NCBI RefSeq assembly: GCF_014648175.1
Contig: NZ_BMQP01000043.1
Coordinates: forward strand, 1-64,000
Direction: 5' to 3'
DNA from: Planobispora rosea
GTDB taxonomy: Bacteria; Actinomycetota; Actinomycetes; Streptosporangiales; Streptosporangiaceae
DNA: 64,000 nt
The position numbers were made by a program, and so were the translations under genes. The notes below the pieces were generated by a model. The model ran no database searches, was not told the origin of the DNA, and saw only the letters and a list, made by a program, of their open reading frames with translations. Below are positions 17,136-25,071 of this stretch, piece after piece (within the stretch, counting starts at the first letter, position 1; each line of letters begins with the position of its first letter).

Positions 17136-18680
17136 TCAGCTCTGCCGCATCTCCGTCAGAAGATGCGAGAACTCCGTCCGCAGGCGGCCCGCCTCGGCGG
17201 CCAGGTCCTCCGACAGGTTCGCGATGCGCGCGGCCACCCGTCCGGTCGCCTCGGCCGAGCGCCGCACGCTCACGCCCTCCGCGTCGCCGCCGCCCGCGAT
17301 GGCCGTGGCCACCTCCTCGGTGCTGGTGCCGAGGCTCCGCACGGCGTTGGCCATCCGGTCGATGACCTCCGCCGCTCCCTGCGAGGTGTTCTGGATCGCC
17401 TCCACCTCGCGGGCGATCTCGTCGGTGGCCTGCGAGCTCTGCTGCGCCAGTTCCTTGACCTCGTTGGCCACCACGGCGAAGCCCTTGCCGATGTCGCCGG
17501 CCCGGGCCGCCTCGATGGTGGCGTTGAGCGCCAGCAGGTTGGTCTGCGCGGCGACCCGCCGGATCACCTCGACCACGCCGCCGATGGTCTCCGCCGCCGT
17601 CGTCAGGCCGTTGACCGTGCCGCTGGCGCTGTCCGTCTCGGCGGCCGCCTGCGCCGCCGTCTGGGTCGAGTGGCCGGCCAGATCGGAGATCTCCCGGACG
17701 GTGTCGGCCAGGCCCCCGGTGGTGGCCGCCAGTTCGCCCGCGCCGTCCCGCATGGCCAGGACCGCGTCGTCGAGCCGGGCGATCACCGTCGAGACCGTCT
17801 CGTCGAGACGGGCGGCCAGCACGTCGGCGGAGCGGCGGCGGTCCTCCTCGGCGCGCGCCCGCAGTTCCTCGTGCTCGCGCTCCAGGGCCTGCTTGCCGGC
17901 CAGACCGTCCCGCAGCACGCCGAGGGCGCCGGCCATCCGGCCGATCTCGTCACGCGACGCCGGGGGCAGCGCGACCTGGAGGTCGCCGTCGGCGAGCCTC
18001 CGGGTCGCCGCGGTCATGGCCCGCACCGGGCGCGAGATGCTGAGGCCGATCACGACGAGGACGACGAGGACGGCGCCCACGACCACGGCGGTCTGCACGA
18101 CGGTGCCGCGCTCCTTGTCGAGGACGGTCGCCTGCATGTCGTCGATGTAGATCCCGGTGCCGATGACCCAGCCCCACGGCTCGAACCCGGCGACGTAGGA
18201 CAGCTTGGCGACCGGCTCCCTCGCGTCCGGCTTGGGCCACTGGTACTCGACGAAGCCCGTCCCCTGGGCGCGGACCACCTTGACGAACTCGACGAACAGC
18301 AGCTTGCCGTCGGGGTCGGCGTTGGCGGACAGGTCCTTGCCGTCCAGTTCCGGCTTGATCGGATGCATGACCATCTTCGGACCCATGTCGTTGATCCAGA
18401 AGTAGTCGCCGTCGCCGTACCGCATCGCCCGTACCGCGGCCAGCGCGGCGGCCTGGGCCTGCTCGGTGGTCAGCACGCCCTTCTCCGCCTGGGCGTGGTA
18501 CCCGGCGACGACCGAGTGAGCCGTCTCCACCAGGTTCTGGACCTTCGTCTTGCGCGCGGCGAGCTCGGTGGGCTCGATGTCGGCGAAGCGGATCGCGCCC
18601 ATGGTCAGGATGCCGATGACGGCCACCGTCGCGAGGACGGCCAGCTTGGCCAGGATGGGGGTGTTACGGAGCAGAAGCAT
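17136..18680 (-). CDS. Methyl-accepting chemotaxis protein with single Cache sensor
   Basis: A 514-aa membrane receptor. TM1 is at about residues 7-27. An extracytoplasmic sCache_2 domain follows (about 30-180), with YGDGDYFWINDMGPKMVMHP and the FEPWGWVIGTGIYIDDM end. TM2 is at about 190-210, then a HAMP linker (SRPVRAMTAATRRLADGD), then the MCP signalling coiled coil, whose hairpin tip is recognisable as LLALNATIEAARAGDIGKGF. Related sensors bind small organic acids. No che genes are nearby, and most mycelial actinomycetes are non-motile, so it may signal to a distant chemosensory or other histidine kinase pathway. The ATG at 18680 has AAAGG upstream; a longer frame adds 23 atypical residues. 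Confidence 0.88.
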   Translation of the reverse strand: MLLLRNTPILAKLAVLATVAVIGILTMGAIRFADIEPTELAARKTKVQNLVETAHSVVAGYHAQAEKGVLTTEQAQAAALAAVRAMRYGDGDYFWINDMGPKMVMHPIKPELDGKDLSANADPDGKLLFVEFVKVVRAQGTGFVEYQWPKPDAREPVAKLSYVAGFEPWGWVIGTGIYIDDMQATVLDKERGTVVQTAVVVGAVLVVLVVIGLSISRPVRAMTAATRRLADGDLQVALPPASRDEIGRMAGALGVLRDGLAGKQALEREHEELRARAEEDRRRSADVLAARLDETVSTVIARLDDAVLAMRDGAGELAATTGGLADTVREISDLAGHSTQTAAQAAAETDSASGTVNGLTTAAETIGGVVEVIRRVAAQTNLLALNATIEAARAGDIGKGFAVVANEVKELAQQSSQATDEIAREVEAIQNTSQGAAEVIDRMANAVRSLGTSTEEVATAIAGGGDAEGVSVRRSAEATGRVAARIANLSEDLAAEAGRLRTEFSHLLTEMRQS

Positions 18681-18790
18681 CAGACAGCCTTTCGACGGGT
18701 CTCCCCTCTTCTCGGCAGCGCATCCGGCGATCTGAATGATTCTCGTCACACTGCTCCGGCGGCCCGGCCGTTCGAGCTCGCGGGCAGGGG

Positions 18791-18819
18791 TTGACTCGGC
18801 CGACCGTTATTCTCATACT
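18791..18819 (+). promoter_or_regulatory. Promoter of the NrtR-like operon
   Basis: A -35 box TTGACT (18791-18796) and a -10 box CATACT (18814-18819) are separated by 17 bp. This is the most canonical housekeeping promoter in the window. The -10 lies inside the dyad operator. Confidence 0.65.
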
Positions 18820-18839
18820 GAGAGTATCTCAGATTGAGA
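18811..18839. promoter_or_regulatory. Dyad operator overlapping the -10 of the NrtR-like operon
   Basis: Arms TCTCATACTGAGA (18811-18823) and TCTCAGATTGAGA (18827-18839) are inverted with 11 of 13 positions paired around a GTA centre. The site covers the -10 box and the expected start point, as expected for a repressor, most simply autoregulation by the Nudix/winged-helix regulator encoded next. Confidence 0.65.
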
Positions 18840-18848
18840 AGGACCGAC

Positions 18849-19583
18849 ATGGATGAACACGAGTACCTGGCCGGCTACGACCCGCGGTCATACCCGGCGG
18901 TCGCCGTGACCGTCGACGTGGTCGCGCTCACGATCATCGGGGGCGTGCTGCACGTGCTCCTGGTCGAGCGGGGGGAGCCGCCCTTCCTGGGGCGGTGGGC
19001 GCTGCCCGGCGGGTTCATCCGGCCCGGAGAGGACCTGGACCAGGCCGCGGCCAGGGAGCTGGCCGAGGAGACGGGGATGACCGACCGGGTCCACATCGAG
19101 CAGCTGGCCAGCTACGGGGCACCTGACCGGGACCCGCGGATGCGGATCGTGTCAGTCTCCTACCTGGCCTTCGCTCCGGACCTGCCCGACCCGCAGGCGG
19201 GGTCCGACGCCACCGACGCCGCGTGGTACGGCGTGGACCGCCTGCCGAAGCTCGCCTTCGATCACGAGCGCATCCTGGGGCACGCGCTCGAACGGGCGCG
19301 GGCCAAGCTGGAGTACACCCCGCTGGCCACCGCGTTCGTCGGCCCGAGGTTCACGATCTCCGAGCTGCGCAGGGTCTACGAGACGGTGTGGGGCGTCCCG
19401 CTGCACGCCGGAAACTTCCACCGCAAGATCCTGTCGGTCCCCGGGTTCGTGGAGAGCACCGGCGAGACCACCGAGAGCGGCGGGGCGCGGGGCGGGCCCC
19501 GGGCCAAGCTCTACCGCGCGGGAGACGCCCGGCTCCTCCATCCCGCTCTGCTGCGACCGGAGCGGGAGGAGGAGATCCGGTGA
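18849..19583 (+). CDS. NrtR-like Nudix-domain transcriptional regulator
   Basis: A 244-aa protein with a Nudix domain (about residues 15-150) and a C-terminal winged-helix part (about 155-240), which includes FTISELRRVYETVWG and the NFHRKIL stretch typical of NrtR. NrtR proteins repress NAD or pentose metabolism genes and respond to ADP-ribose-type ligands. The Nudix box is complete (G55, E61, REL at 69-71, EE at 73-74), so hydrolase activity may remain, unlike many NrtRs that lost it. It is the first gene of a four-gene operon behind a dyad operator. GAAGGA lies 5 nt before the ATG. Autorepression is inference from site position. An ordinary ADP-ribose pyrophosphatase is the alternative, but the C-terminal domain argues against it. 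Confidence 0.82.
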   Translation: MDEHEYLAGYDPRSYPAVAVTVDVVALTIIGGVLHVLLVERGEPPFLGRWALPGGFIRPGEDLDQAAARELAEETGMTDRVHIEQLASYGAPDRDPRMRIVSVSYLAFAPDLPDPQAGSDATDAAWYGVDRLPKLAFDHERILGHALERARAKLEYTPLATAFVGPRFTISELRRVYETVWGVPLHAGNFHRKILSVPGFVESTGETTESGGARGGPRAKLYRAGDARLLHPALLRPEREEEIR

Positions 19584-19644
19584 CCACGACCGCGACCGGA
19601 CCGGGAGAGGGCCCGACGACCACGACCGGACCGAGGGAAACCCG

Positions 19645-20763
19645 ATGACCGCGACCGGACCGAGGGGAGATCCGATGACCGCCGAACCGACCGGGGCACG
19701 AGGAGATCCGGCGAACACGACAGCGGAGGCGATCACCCTGGTGAACGCCGCCACGGACCCGGAAGACCTGTTCTCCGGAGACAACCCGGAGCGCGCCTAC
19801 CGGCGGCTCGCCCGGCTCCTCCACCCGGACCTCGCCTCCCGCCCGGACGCCGCCGCGGCCTTCGTCAAGCTGGCCCGGCTCTGGGCGGCCCGCCACGGGA
19901 GCGCGGGCCGCCCGAGAGTGATCACCACCAGGCGGGGGACCCACCGGATCACCGGGATCCACCGGCGGGGCGCCACCGCCGTGCTCTACAGGACCGACGA
20001 GGACACCCTGGTCAAGCTGGTCCGGAACCCGGCCGACAACGACCTCGTCCGGCGTGAGGCCGAGGCTCTCAGGGTGATCGAGCGCGAAGGCGATCCGCTG
20101 CTCCTGCCGTACGTGCCCCGGCTGGTGGAGTCGTTCCGCTACCGCTCGGGCGGGGTGGAACGGCAGGCCAACGTGATCAGCAGGGTGCCGGACGGGTTCC
20201 TGACCCTGGCCGAGATCGCCCGGCGGAGGTCACCGCTGGACCCCCGGGACGCGGCGTGGATCTGGCGGCGGCTGCTGGTGGCGATCGGCGCGGCCCATCG
20301 CGCCGGGGTCGTGCACGGCGCCGTCTTCGGCCACCACGTGCTGGTCCACCCGATCGAACACGGCCTGGTGCTGATCGACTGGAGCCAGTCGGTCCCGCTG
20401 GGCACGCCGCTGACCGCCCTGGTGACGCGGCACCGCGACGACTACCCGCCCGGCGTCCTCGCCCGGGAACCGGCCACCGAGACCCTCGACATCCGCCTCG
20501 CCACCCACTGCGTCGCCACGCTCATGGGGCACCGCACCGGTCGTCCCGCCGCCCCCGGCGGGCACGGACCGGCGGACGGCACCGGCAGCACTCCCCCCGG
20601 CGCCCCCTCAGGCACCCCCTCCGGCGTCCCCGCACGGATGCGCGCCTTCATCAGGGGAAGCCTGCTGAGCCCCCCGCGTGACGCCTGGGGACTCCTCGCC
20701 GAGCTCGACGAGCTCCTGGACGATCTCTACGGCCCCCGGCGCTACCGCCCCCTCCACCTCTGA
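19645..20763 (+). CDS. J-domain / degenerate serine-threonine kinase-like protein
   Basis: A 372-aa protein. Residues about 37-85 look like a J domain, with AYRRLARLLHPD carrying the HPD motif (60-62) that stimulates DnaK ATPase. Residues about 100-345 resemble a protein-kinase fold with a Lys in LVKLV (124) and a helix-C Glu (138). The catalytic loop reads HGAVFGHHVL (224-233), so the HRD Asp is Ala and the Asn is His, while the DFG Asp is kept in DWS (245-247). It is thus probably a pseudokinase or an atypical kinase. A Gly/Pro-rich insert lies near 303-330. An alternative start at 19675 also has a good Shine-Dalgarno; both arise in a decayed direct repeat of about 30 bp spanning 19580-19680. 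It is gene 2 of the operon; the function is unknown. Confidence 0.7.
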   Translation: MTATGPRGDPMTAEPTGARGDPANTTAEAITLVNAATDPEDLFSGDNPERAYRRLARLLHPDLASRPDAAAAFVKLARLWAARHGSAGRPRVITTRRGTHRITGIHRRGATAVLYRTDEDTLVKLVRNPADNDLVRREAEALRVIEREGDPLLLPYVPRLVESFRYRSGGVERQANVISRVPDGFLTLAEIARRRSPLDPRDAAWIWRRLLVAIGAAHRAGVVHGAVFGHHVLVHPIEHGLVLIDWSQSVPLGTPLTALVTRHRDDYPPGVLAREPATETLDIRLATHCVATLMGHRTGRPAAPGGHGPADGTGSTPPGAPSGTPSGVPARMRAFIRGSLLSPPRDAWGLLAELDELLDDLYGPRRYRPLHL

Positions 20764-20795
20764 CAAGCCTGCCACCCGCGAAACGGGAGACCCCC

Positions 20796-21755
20796 ATGGG
20801 AAGCGGAATCTGGTCCACCGACGTCTACACCGCGGCTGAACACCTGCGCGCCGCCCGCGGCGCCAGCGCCTTCGCCTACAGCGACAGCGGAGCCCGTACC
20901 GTGCACGAGAGCCTCGATCCCCACGGCGTGACGGTCCGCGAGAGCCGCGACTCCGACGAGCACCCCACCTCGCTGGCCGTCGCCGTGCTCTTCGACGTGA
21001 CCGGTTCGATGGGCGACGTGCCGCGCGTCCTGCAGAGCAAGCTGCCCGACCTGCTCGGCCTGCTGCTGCGCAAGGGGTACGCCACCGACCCGCAGATCCT
21101 GTTCGGCGCGATCGGCGACGCCACCTGCGACCGCGCGCCCCTGCAGATCGGGCAGTTCGAGTCCGACAACCGCATGGACGAGCACCTCGGCAACATCCTG
21201 CTGGAGGGCGGGGGCGGCGGGCAGATGAGCGAGTCCTACGAGCTCGCGATGTACTTCATGGCCCGGCACACCTCGATCGACTGCTTCGAGAAGCGGGGAC
21301 GCCGGGGCTACCTGTTCATCATCGGGGACGAGCTGCCGTACCCGAACGTGAGCCGCCGCCAGGTCTGCGCGGTCATCGGCGACCGGTTGGACCGGGACAT
21401 CCCCATCACCGACATCATCACCGAGCTGACCCGCAAGTACGACGTCTACTACATCATCCCCGCCGGGACGTACCACGCCGGGGAGGGAGGCGTGCTCAGG
21501 CGCTGGCGCGAACTGCTGGGACAGAACGTCCTGGAGCTGGACGACCTGGGCATGGTCTGCGAGACGATCGCCCTCACCGTCGGTCTCGGCGAGGACGCCA
21601 TCGGCCTCGACGAAGGCCTCAGCGACCTGGGCGAGCTCGGCTCCGACGCGGGGGCCTCGGTCTCCAGGGCGCTGGCCAGGCTGGACCGCGGCGCGCTCGT
21701 GGTGGACGACGGTCCCGGTCTCGAACGCGGCGAGAGCGGGGTGACGCGGCTGTGA
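20796..21755 (+). CDS. vWA-domain protein
   Basis: A 319-aa cytoplasmic protein with a von Willebrand factor A-like fold. After about 58 N-terminal residues comes the strand AVAVLFDVTGSMGDV, whose D67-x-T69-x-S71 forms the MIDAS metal site. A further Asp lies in GAIGDATCD, a Gly-rich loop (LLEGGGGGQMSESYE) follows, and FIIGDELPYPNV is a likely late beta strand. Such domains often act in metal-dependent complex assembly with AAA or kinase partners. GGGAG precedes the ATG by about 7 nt. Its stop overlaps the start of the next gene by GTGA, so translation is coupled. Its partner is presumably one of the other operon products. Confidence 0.78.
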   Translation: MGSGIWSTDVYTAAEHLRAARGASAFAYSDSGARTVHESLDPHGVTVRESRDSDEHPTSLAVAVLFDVTGSMGDVPRVLQSKLPDLLGLLLRKGYATDPQILFGAIGDATCDRAPLQIGQFESDNRMDEHLGNILLEGGGGGQMSESYELAMYFMARHTSIDCFEKRGRRGYLFIIGDELPYPNVSRRQVCAVIGDRLDRDIPITDIITELTRKYDVYYIIPAGTYHAGEGGVLRRWRELLGQNVLELDDLGMVCETIALTVGLGEDAIGLDEGLSDLGELGSDAGASVSRALARLDRGALVVDDGPGLERGESGVTRL

Positions 21756-23050
21756 AAGATCACATGATCGTCGTCGATCTGGGATACGGCGACGCGGGCA
21801 AGGGCGGCGTCGTGGACTGGCTCTGCGCCCAGGGCGGCGTCACCGCGGTGATCAGGTTCAACGGGGGCGCGCAGGCCGGGCACAACGTCGTCCTGCCCGA
21901 CGGACGGCACCACACGTTCGCGCAGTTCGGTTCCGGAACGTTGCGCGGTGTGCCGACCCATCTCTCCCGGTACATGGTGGTGGATCCCTTCGCGCTCGCC
22001 GCCGAGGCCGAGCACCTGCGCCGTCTCGGCGTCTCCCAGCCGTACGGCATGCTCACGATCGACCGTGAGGCCCTGCTGGCCACGCCGTACCACATCGCAG
22101 CCGGGCGGGCCCGCGAACGGGAGCGCGGCGCGAACCGGCACGGGTCCTGCGGCATGGGCGTCGGCGAGGTGATGGCCTACGCGCTGGAGAACCCGTTCGT
22201 GGCTCCGAAGGTCGGCGACTGCGAGCGGCCCGGCCTGCTGGGGCAGAAGCTGAACCTGCTGCGTGAGCGGCTCGGCGACCGGCTCGGCGCGGACGTGCCC
22301 CCGACCGCCGACTGCCTGGCCGCCTACCAGGCGTTCGCCCAGCGGGTGCGGCTGGTCGACCCCTCCCACCTCAGCGAACTGCTGCGCAAACGCCCCGTGG
22401 TCTTCGAGGGCGCCCAGGGGGTGCTGCTCGACGAGTGGTACGGCTTCCACCCCTACACGACCTGGAGCACCACGACCTTCGACAACGCCTTCTCCCTGCT
22501 CGACGGGGAGCATGCCGTACGGCTCGGCGTGCTGCGCACCTACACCCCCCGGCACGGGCCGGGCCCCCTGGTCACCGAGGACCCGGAGCTGAGGCTCCCC
22601 GAGCCGCACAACCCGTCCGGCCCCTGGCAGGGACCGTTCCGGACCGGCCACTTCGACGCCGTGGCCCACCGCTACGCGCTGCGGGCGGCGGGCGGGGTGG
22701 ACCTGCTGGCCCTGACCCACCTGGACGCTCCGGTGTCACGGATGTGCGACTCCTACGACATCGGCGAGCTCCCGGTGGGCGAGAAGGGCGACCTGGCCGG
22801 CCAGGCCGAGCTCACCGCGCTGCTGGGCAAGGCCCGCCCGCACTACGTGGAGGGGATCAGCGACTGGCCCACGGCGGTCTCCGAGGCGCTGGGCGTGCGC
22901 GTCTGGCTCGGCTCCTCCGGCCCCACCGCCCGCGCCAAGTCGCTCGTCCCGTCCACCTCGGCACGCGGGAGGGGGGTGCACTTCATGACCGGCGCCCGGT
23001 ACCTGCGGGAGCATCCGATGCCCGGCGCCCGGGCCCTGCGCTGGGCGTGA
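21752..23050 (+). CDS. Divergent adenylosuccinate-synthetase-like ligase
   Basis: A 432-aa protein of the PurA fold (GTP-dependent ligation of Asp to IMP in canonical enzymes). Kept features are the P-loop-like GYGDAGKGG with the catalytic-type Asp14 and Lys17, RFNGGAQAGHN with His44, FEGAQGVLLD, and LALTHLD corresponding to the guanine-binding TKLD. Changed features are the GDEGKGK Glu and last Lys (Ala15, Gly19), the IMP-binding GTTGRGIGP loop (here RHGSCGMGVGE) and the C-terminal SxxR region. It is therefore likely a paralogue that joins a different amino acid or nucleotide, not the housekeeping PurA, which is not in this window. The GTG start overlaps the vWA stop; an ATG at 21764 is an alternative. 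It is the last gene of the operon. Confidence 0.8.
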   Translation: MKDHMIVVDLGYGDAGKGGVVDWLCAQGGVTAVIRFNGGAQAGHNVVLPDGRHHTFAQFGSGTLRGVPTHLSRYMVVDPFALAAEAEHLRRLGVSQPYGMLTIDREALLATPYHIAAGRARERERGANRHGSCGMGVGEVMAYALENPFVAPKVGDCERPGLLGQKLNLLRERLGDRLGADVPPTADCLAAYQAFAQRVRLVDPSHLSELLRKRPVVFEGAQGVLLDEWYGFHPYTTWSTTTFDNAFSLLDGEHAVRLGVLRTYTPRHGPGPLVTEDPELRLPEPHNPSGPWQGPFRTGHFDAVAHRYALRAAGGVDLLALTHLDAPVSRMCDSYDIGELPVGEKGDLAGQAELTALLGKARPHYVEGISDWPTAVSEALGVRVWLGSSGPTARAKSLVPSTSARGRGVHFMTGARYLREHPMPGARALRWA

Positions 23051-23055
23051 CCGTC

Positions 23056-23349
23056 CTAGACGGTGAACTGCACGGCCGCGCGGGCGGCCAGGATCGGCTT
23101 GACGTGCTCGGCGATCACGGCCTGGTGCACCGGGTGGTCACGGTAGACCAGGTAGTCGTCGACGCTGTCGAAGTCCGCGACGAGTGCGAACTCGTGGTTG
23201 CCCGGGTTCACTCCCGCGTCGGAGCCCAGGGCGTAGGCGCGGATCTCCGGGATGGCGTCCGGGAGCCTGCCCAGTCCGGCGGCGACCGCGGCCTTCTGCT
23301 CGTCGGTGGCGTCCTCGGCCCAGGTGAACAGCACGACGTGGCGGAACAT
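23056..23349 (-). CDS. Dabb-family (stress-responsive A/B barrel) protein
   Basis: A 97-aa protein of the Dabb family, a dimeric ferredoxin-like alpha+beta barrel. It opens with the typical FRHVVLFTW and has IPEIRAYALGSDAG, then HEFALVADFDSVDDYLVYRDHPVHQ, where the HP..H stretch lines the cavity. Family members include plant stress proteins and small lyases; the function here is unknown. It converges on the ligase gene with 5 nt between stops. The upstream GC hairpin belongs to the bkd operon end. Confidence 0.87.
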   Translation of the reverse strand: MFRHVVLFTWAEDATDEQKAAVAAGLGRLPDAIPEIRAYALGSDAGVNPGNHEFALVADFDSVDDYLVYRDHPVHQAVIAEHVKPILAARAAVQFTV

Positions 23350-23401
23350 GATCGTCCTTTCGGTTCGGATGCCCGCCAGCGTACGGCCGCCGCCCGCGGT
23401 C

Positions 23402-23432
23402 CCCCGCCCCGGGTCACGTCCCCGGGGCGGGG
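23402..23432 (-). terminator. Hairpin terminator downstream of the bkd operon
   Basis: CCCCGCCCCGGG (23402-23413) pairs perfectly with CCCGGGGCGGGG (23421-23432) across a 7-nt loop. It lies after the E2 gene stop and its repeat tract and before the Dabb gene on the minus strand. Confidence 0.65.
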
Positions 23433-23440
23433 TGGAGCTC

Positions 23441-23524
23441 GTGCCCCGGCCCTCGTGCCTCAGCCCTCGTGCCTCAGCCCTCGTGCCTCGGCCCGCTCGC
23501 CTCGGCCCGCTCGCCTCGGCTCCG
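23441..23524. repeat. 14-bp tandem repeat, 6 copies
   Basis: Six units of 14 bp fill this segment: GTGCCTCAGCCCTC, drifting to TCGCCTCGGCCCGC. It is non-coding, directly after the bkdC stop. Confidence 0.82.
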
Positions 23525-23533
23525 CGCTCCCGA

Positions 23534-25060
23534 TCAGCTCCAGGCGAGCATCCGGAGCGGGTCCTCCAGCATGGCTCCGACGTCGCGCAGGAACAGCGAG
23601 CCGAGCTCGCCGTCCACCACCCGGTGGTCGAAGGAGAGCGCGAGCGTGCACACCTTGCGCGGCACGATCTGCCCGTCCACCACCCACGGCAGGTCCCGGA
23701 CCTGCCCGAAGGCCAGGATCGCCGACTCCCCCGGGTTGAGGATCGGCGTCCCGGCGTCCACCCCGAACACGCCCACGTTGGTGATCGTGAACGTGCCGCC
23801 CGCCATGTCGGCGGGCTGGGTGCGGCCGGCCCTGGCGGTCTCGGTGAGAGCGCCGAGCGCCGCCGCCAGCTCCGGCAGCGACAGGGCGTGGGCGTCCTTG
23901 ACGTTGGGGACCAGCAGGCCGCGCGGGGTGGCGGCGGCGATGCCCAGGTTCACGTAGTGCTTGACCACGATCTCCTGCGCCGCCTCGTCCCACGCCGAGT
24001 TGATCATCGGGTGGCGGCGGGCGGCGACGAGCACGGCCTTGGCGACCAGGAGCAACGGCGAGACCTTGACCTCGGCGAAGTCCGGGAGGGTGCGCAGCCG
24101 GGCGACCGCCTCCATGGTCGCGGTCACGTCCACCTGGAGGAACTCGGTGACGTGCGGCGCGGTGAACGCCGAGGCCACCATGGCCTGCGCGGTCGCCTTC
24201 CGCACCCCCTTGACCGGGATGCGCTCCTCGCCCCCGGCCGGTACGGCGCGCGCCGCCGGGCGGGCGGCTCCGGCGTCCCACGCGGGCACCGCGTTCGCGG
24301 CCGTGTGCACGTCGTCCCGGGTGATCGAGCCCTGCGGCCCGGTCCCGGTGAGCGTGGCGAGGTCGACCCCGAGGTCCTTGGCGAGCTTGCGCACCGGCGG
24401 CTTGGCCAGCACCGCGACCCGGCCCGCCCCGGCTCCCGCATCGGGTACGGCGGACGCGGTGGACACGGAAGGAGCGGGCGCGGTGGACGCGGTGGACGCG
24501 GAAGGAGCGGGCGCGGTGGACACGGCGGACACGGAAGGAGCGGCGGATCCGGAGGGGGCGGGAGGCTGCTTGCGGGGGCGGCGTCTGGCCGCGCCCAGCT
24601 TGACCCCGTACCCGACCAGGACCGGCTGGCGTTCCTCCTTGCCCGCCTTGGGAGCGGCCGGGACCATGTCGTCGGCCAGGGCCTGGCCACGGTCCGCGGG
24701 CACGGCGGCCGCGCCGTCCTGTCCGTCCGCCACCGTCTCACCGGACAACGCCTCACCTGACCCGGGCCCGGACCCGCCCGGCCGGGACTCGCCGCCGGCC
24801 GGGGCCGGAGGAGCCGTGGGGGCGGAGCCGTCGTCCACCGCGATGATGGGCCTGCCCACATCGACGGTCTCGCCCTCGTCCGCCAGCAGGGCCGAGACCA
24901 CACCCTCGAACGGGCAGGGCAGCTCGACCACGGCCTTGGCGGTCTCGATCTCCACGATGGTCTGGTTGACCTTGACCGGATCGCCCACCTTCACGTGCCA
25001 GCGGACGATCTCCGCCTCGGTCAGCCCCTCGCCCACGTCGGGGAGCTTGAACTCTCTCAT
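23534..25060 (-). CDS. bkdC: 2-oxoacid dehydrogenase E2 acyltransferase (branched-chain type)
   Basis: The 508-aa dihydrolipoamide acyltransferase core of a 2-oxoacid dehydrogenase. It has an N-terminal lipoyl domain (residues 1-75) with the lipoyl Lys in EIETAKAVVE. A long Ala/Pro/Ser linker follows, containing an 11-residue repeat. A peripheral subunit-binding domain (about 215-250) has VRKLAKDLGVDLATLTGTG, and the catalytic domain ends in SFDHRVVDGE with the active-site His and Asp. The ATG at 25060 has GAGGGAGAGGG just upstream. It is the third gene of a minus-strand operon after E1 alpha and E1 beta. The separate E1 subunits and single lipoyl domain fit a branched-chain oxoacid complex better than a pyruvate complex, but this is inference. 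Confidence 0.88.
   Translation of the reverse strand: MREFKLPDVGEGLTEAEIVRWHVKVGDPVKVNQTIVEIETAKAVVELPCPFEGVVSALLADEGETVDVGRPIIAVDDGSAPTAPPAPAGGESRPGGSGPGSGEALSGETVADGQDGAAAVPADRGQALADDMVPAAPKAGKEERQPVLVGYGVKLGAARRRPRKQPPAPSGSAAPSVSAVSTAPAPSASTASTAPAPSVSTASAVPDAGAGAGRVAVLAKPPVRKLAKDLGVDLATLTGTGPQGSITRDDVHTAANAVPAWDAGAARPAARAVPAGGEERIPVKGVRKATAQAMVASAFTAPHVTEFLQVDVTATMEAVARLRTLPDFAEVKVSPLLLVAKAVLVAARRHPMINSAWDEAAQEIVVKHYVNLGIAAATPRGLLVPNVKDAHALSLPELAAALGALTETARAGRTQPADMAGGTFTITNVGVFGVDAGTPILNPGESAILAFGQVRDLPWVVDGQIVPRKVCTLALSFDHRVVDGELGSLFLRDVGAMLEDPLRMLAWS
24458..24546. repeat. 33-bp in-frame repeat in the E2 linker
   Basis: Units at 24458-24490 and 24491-24523 plus a partial third copy encode an 11-residue Ala/Pro/Ser-rich linker repeat (APAPSASTAST type). 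The unit is a multiple of three, so the linker length can vary without frameshift. Confidence 0.82.
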
Positions 25061-25071
25061 CCCTCTCCCTC

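Noticed and set aside
21752..23050. Calling the ligase the housekeeping purA
   Set aside because: Key IMP-loop and P-loop residues differ from canonical PurA and the gene sits in a regulator/kinase/vWA operon rather than with purine genes.
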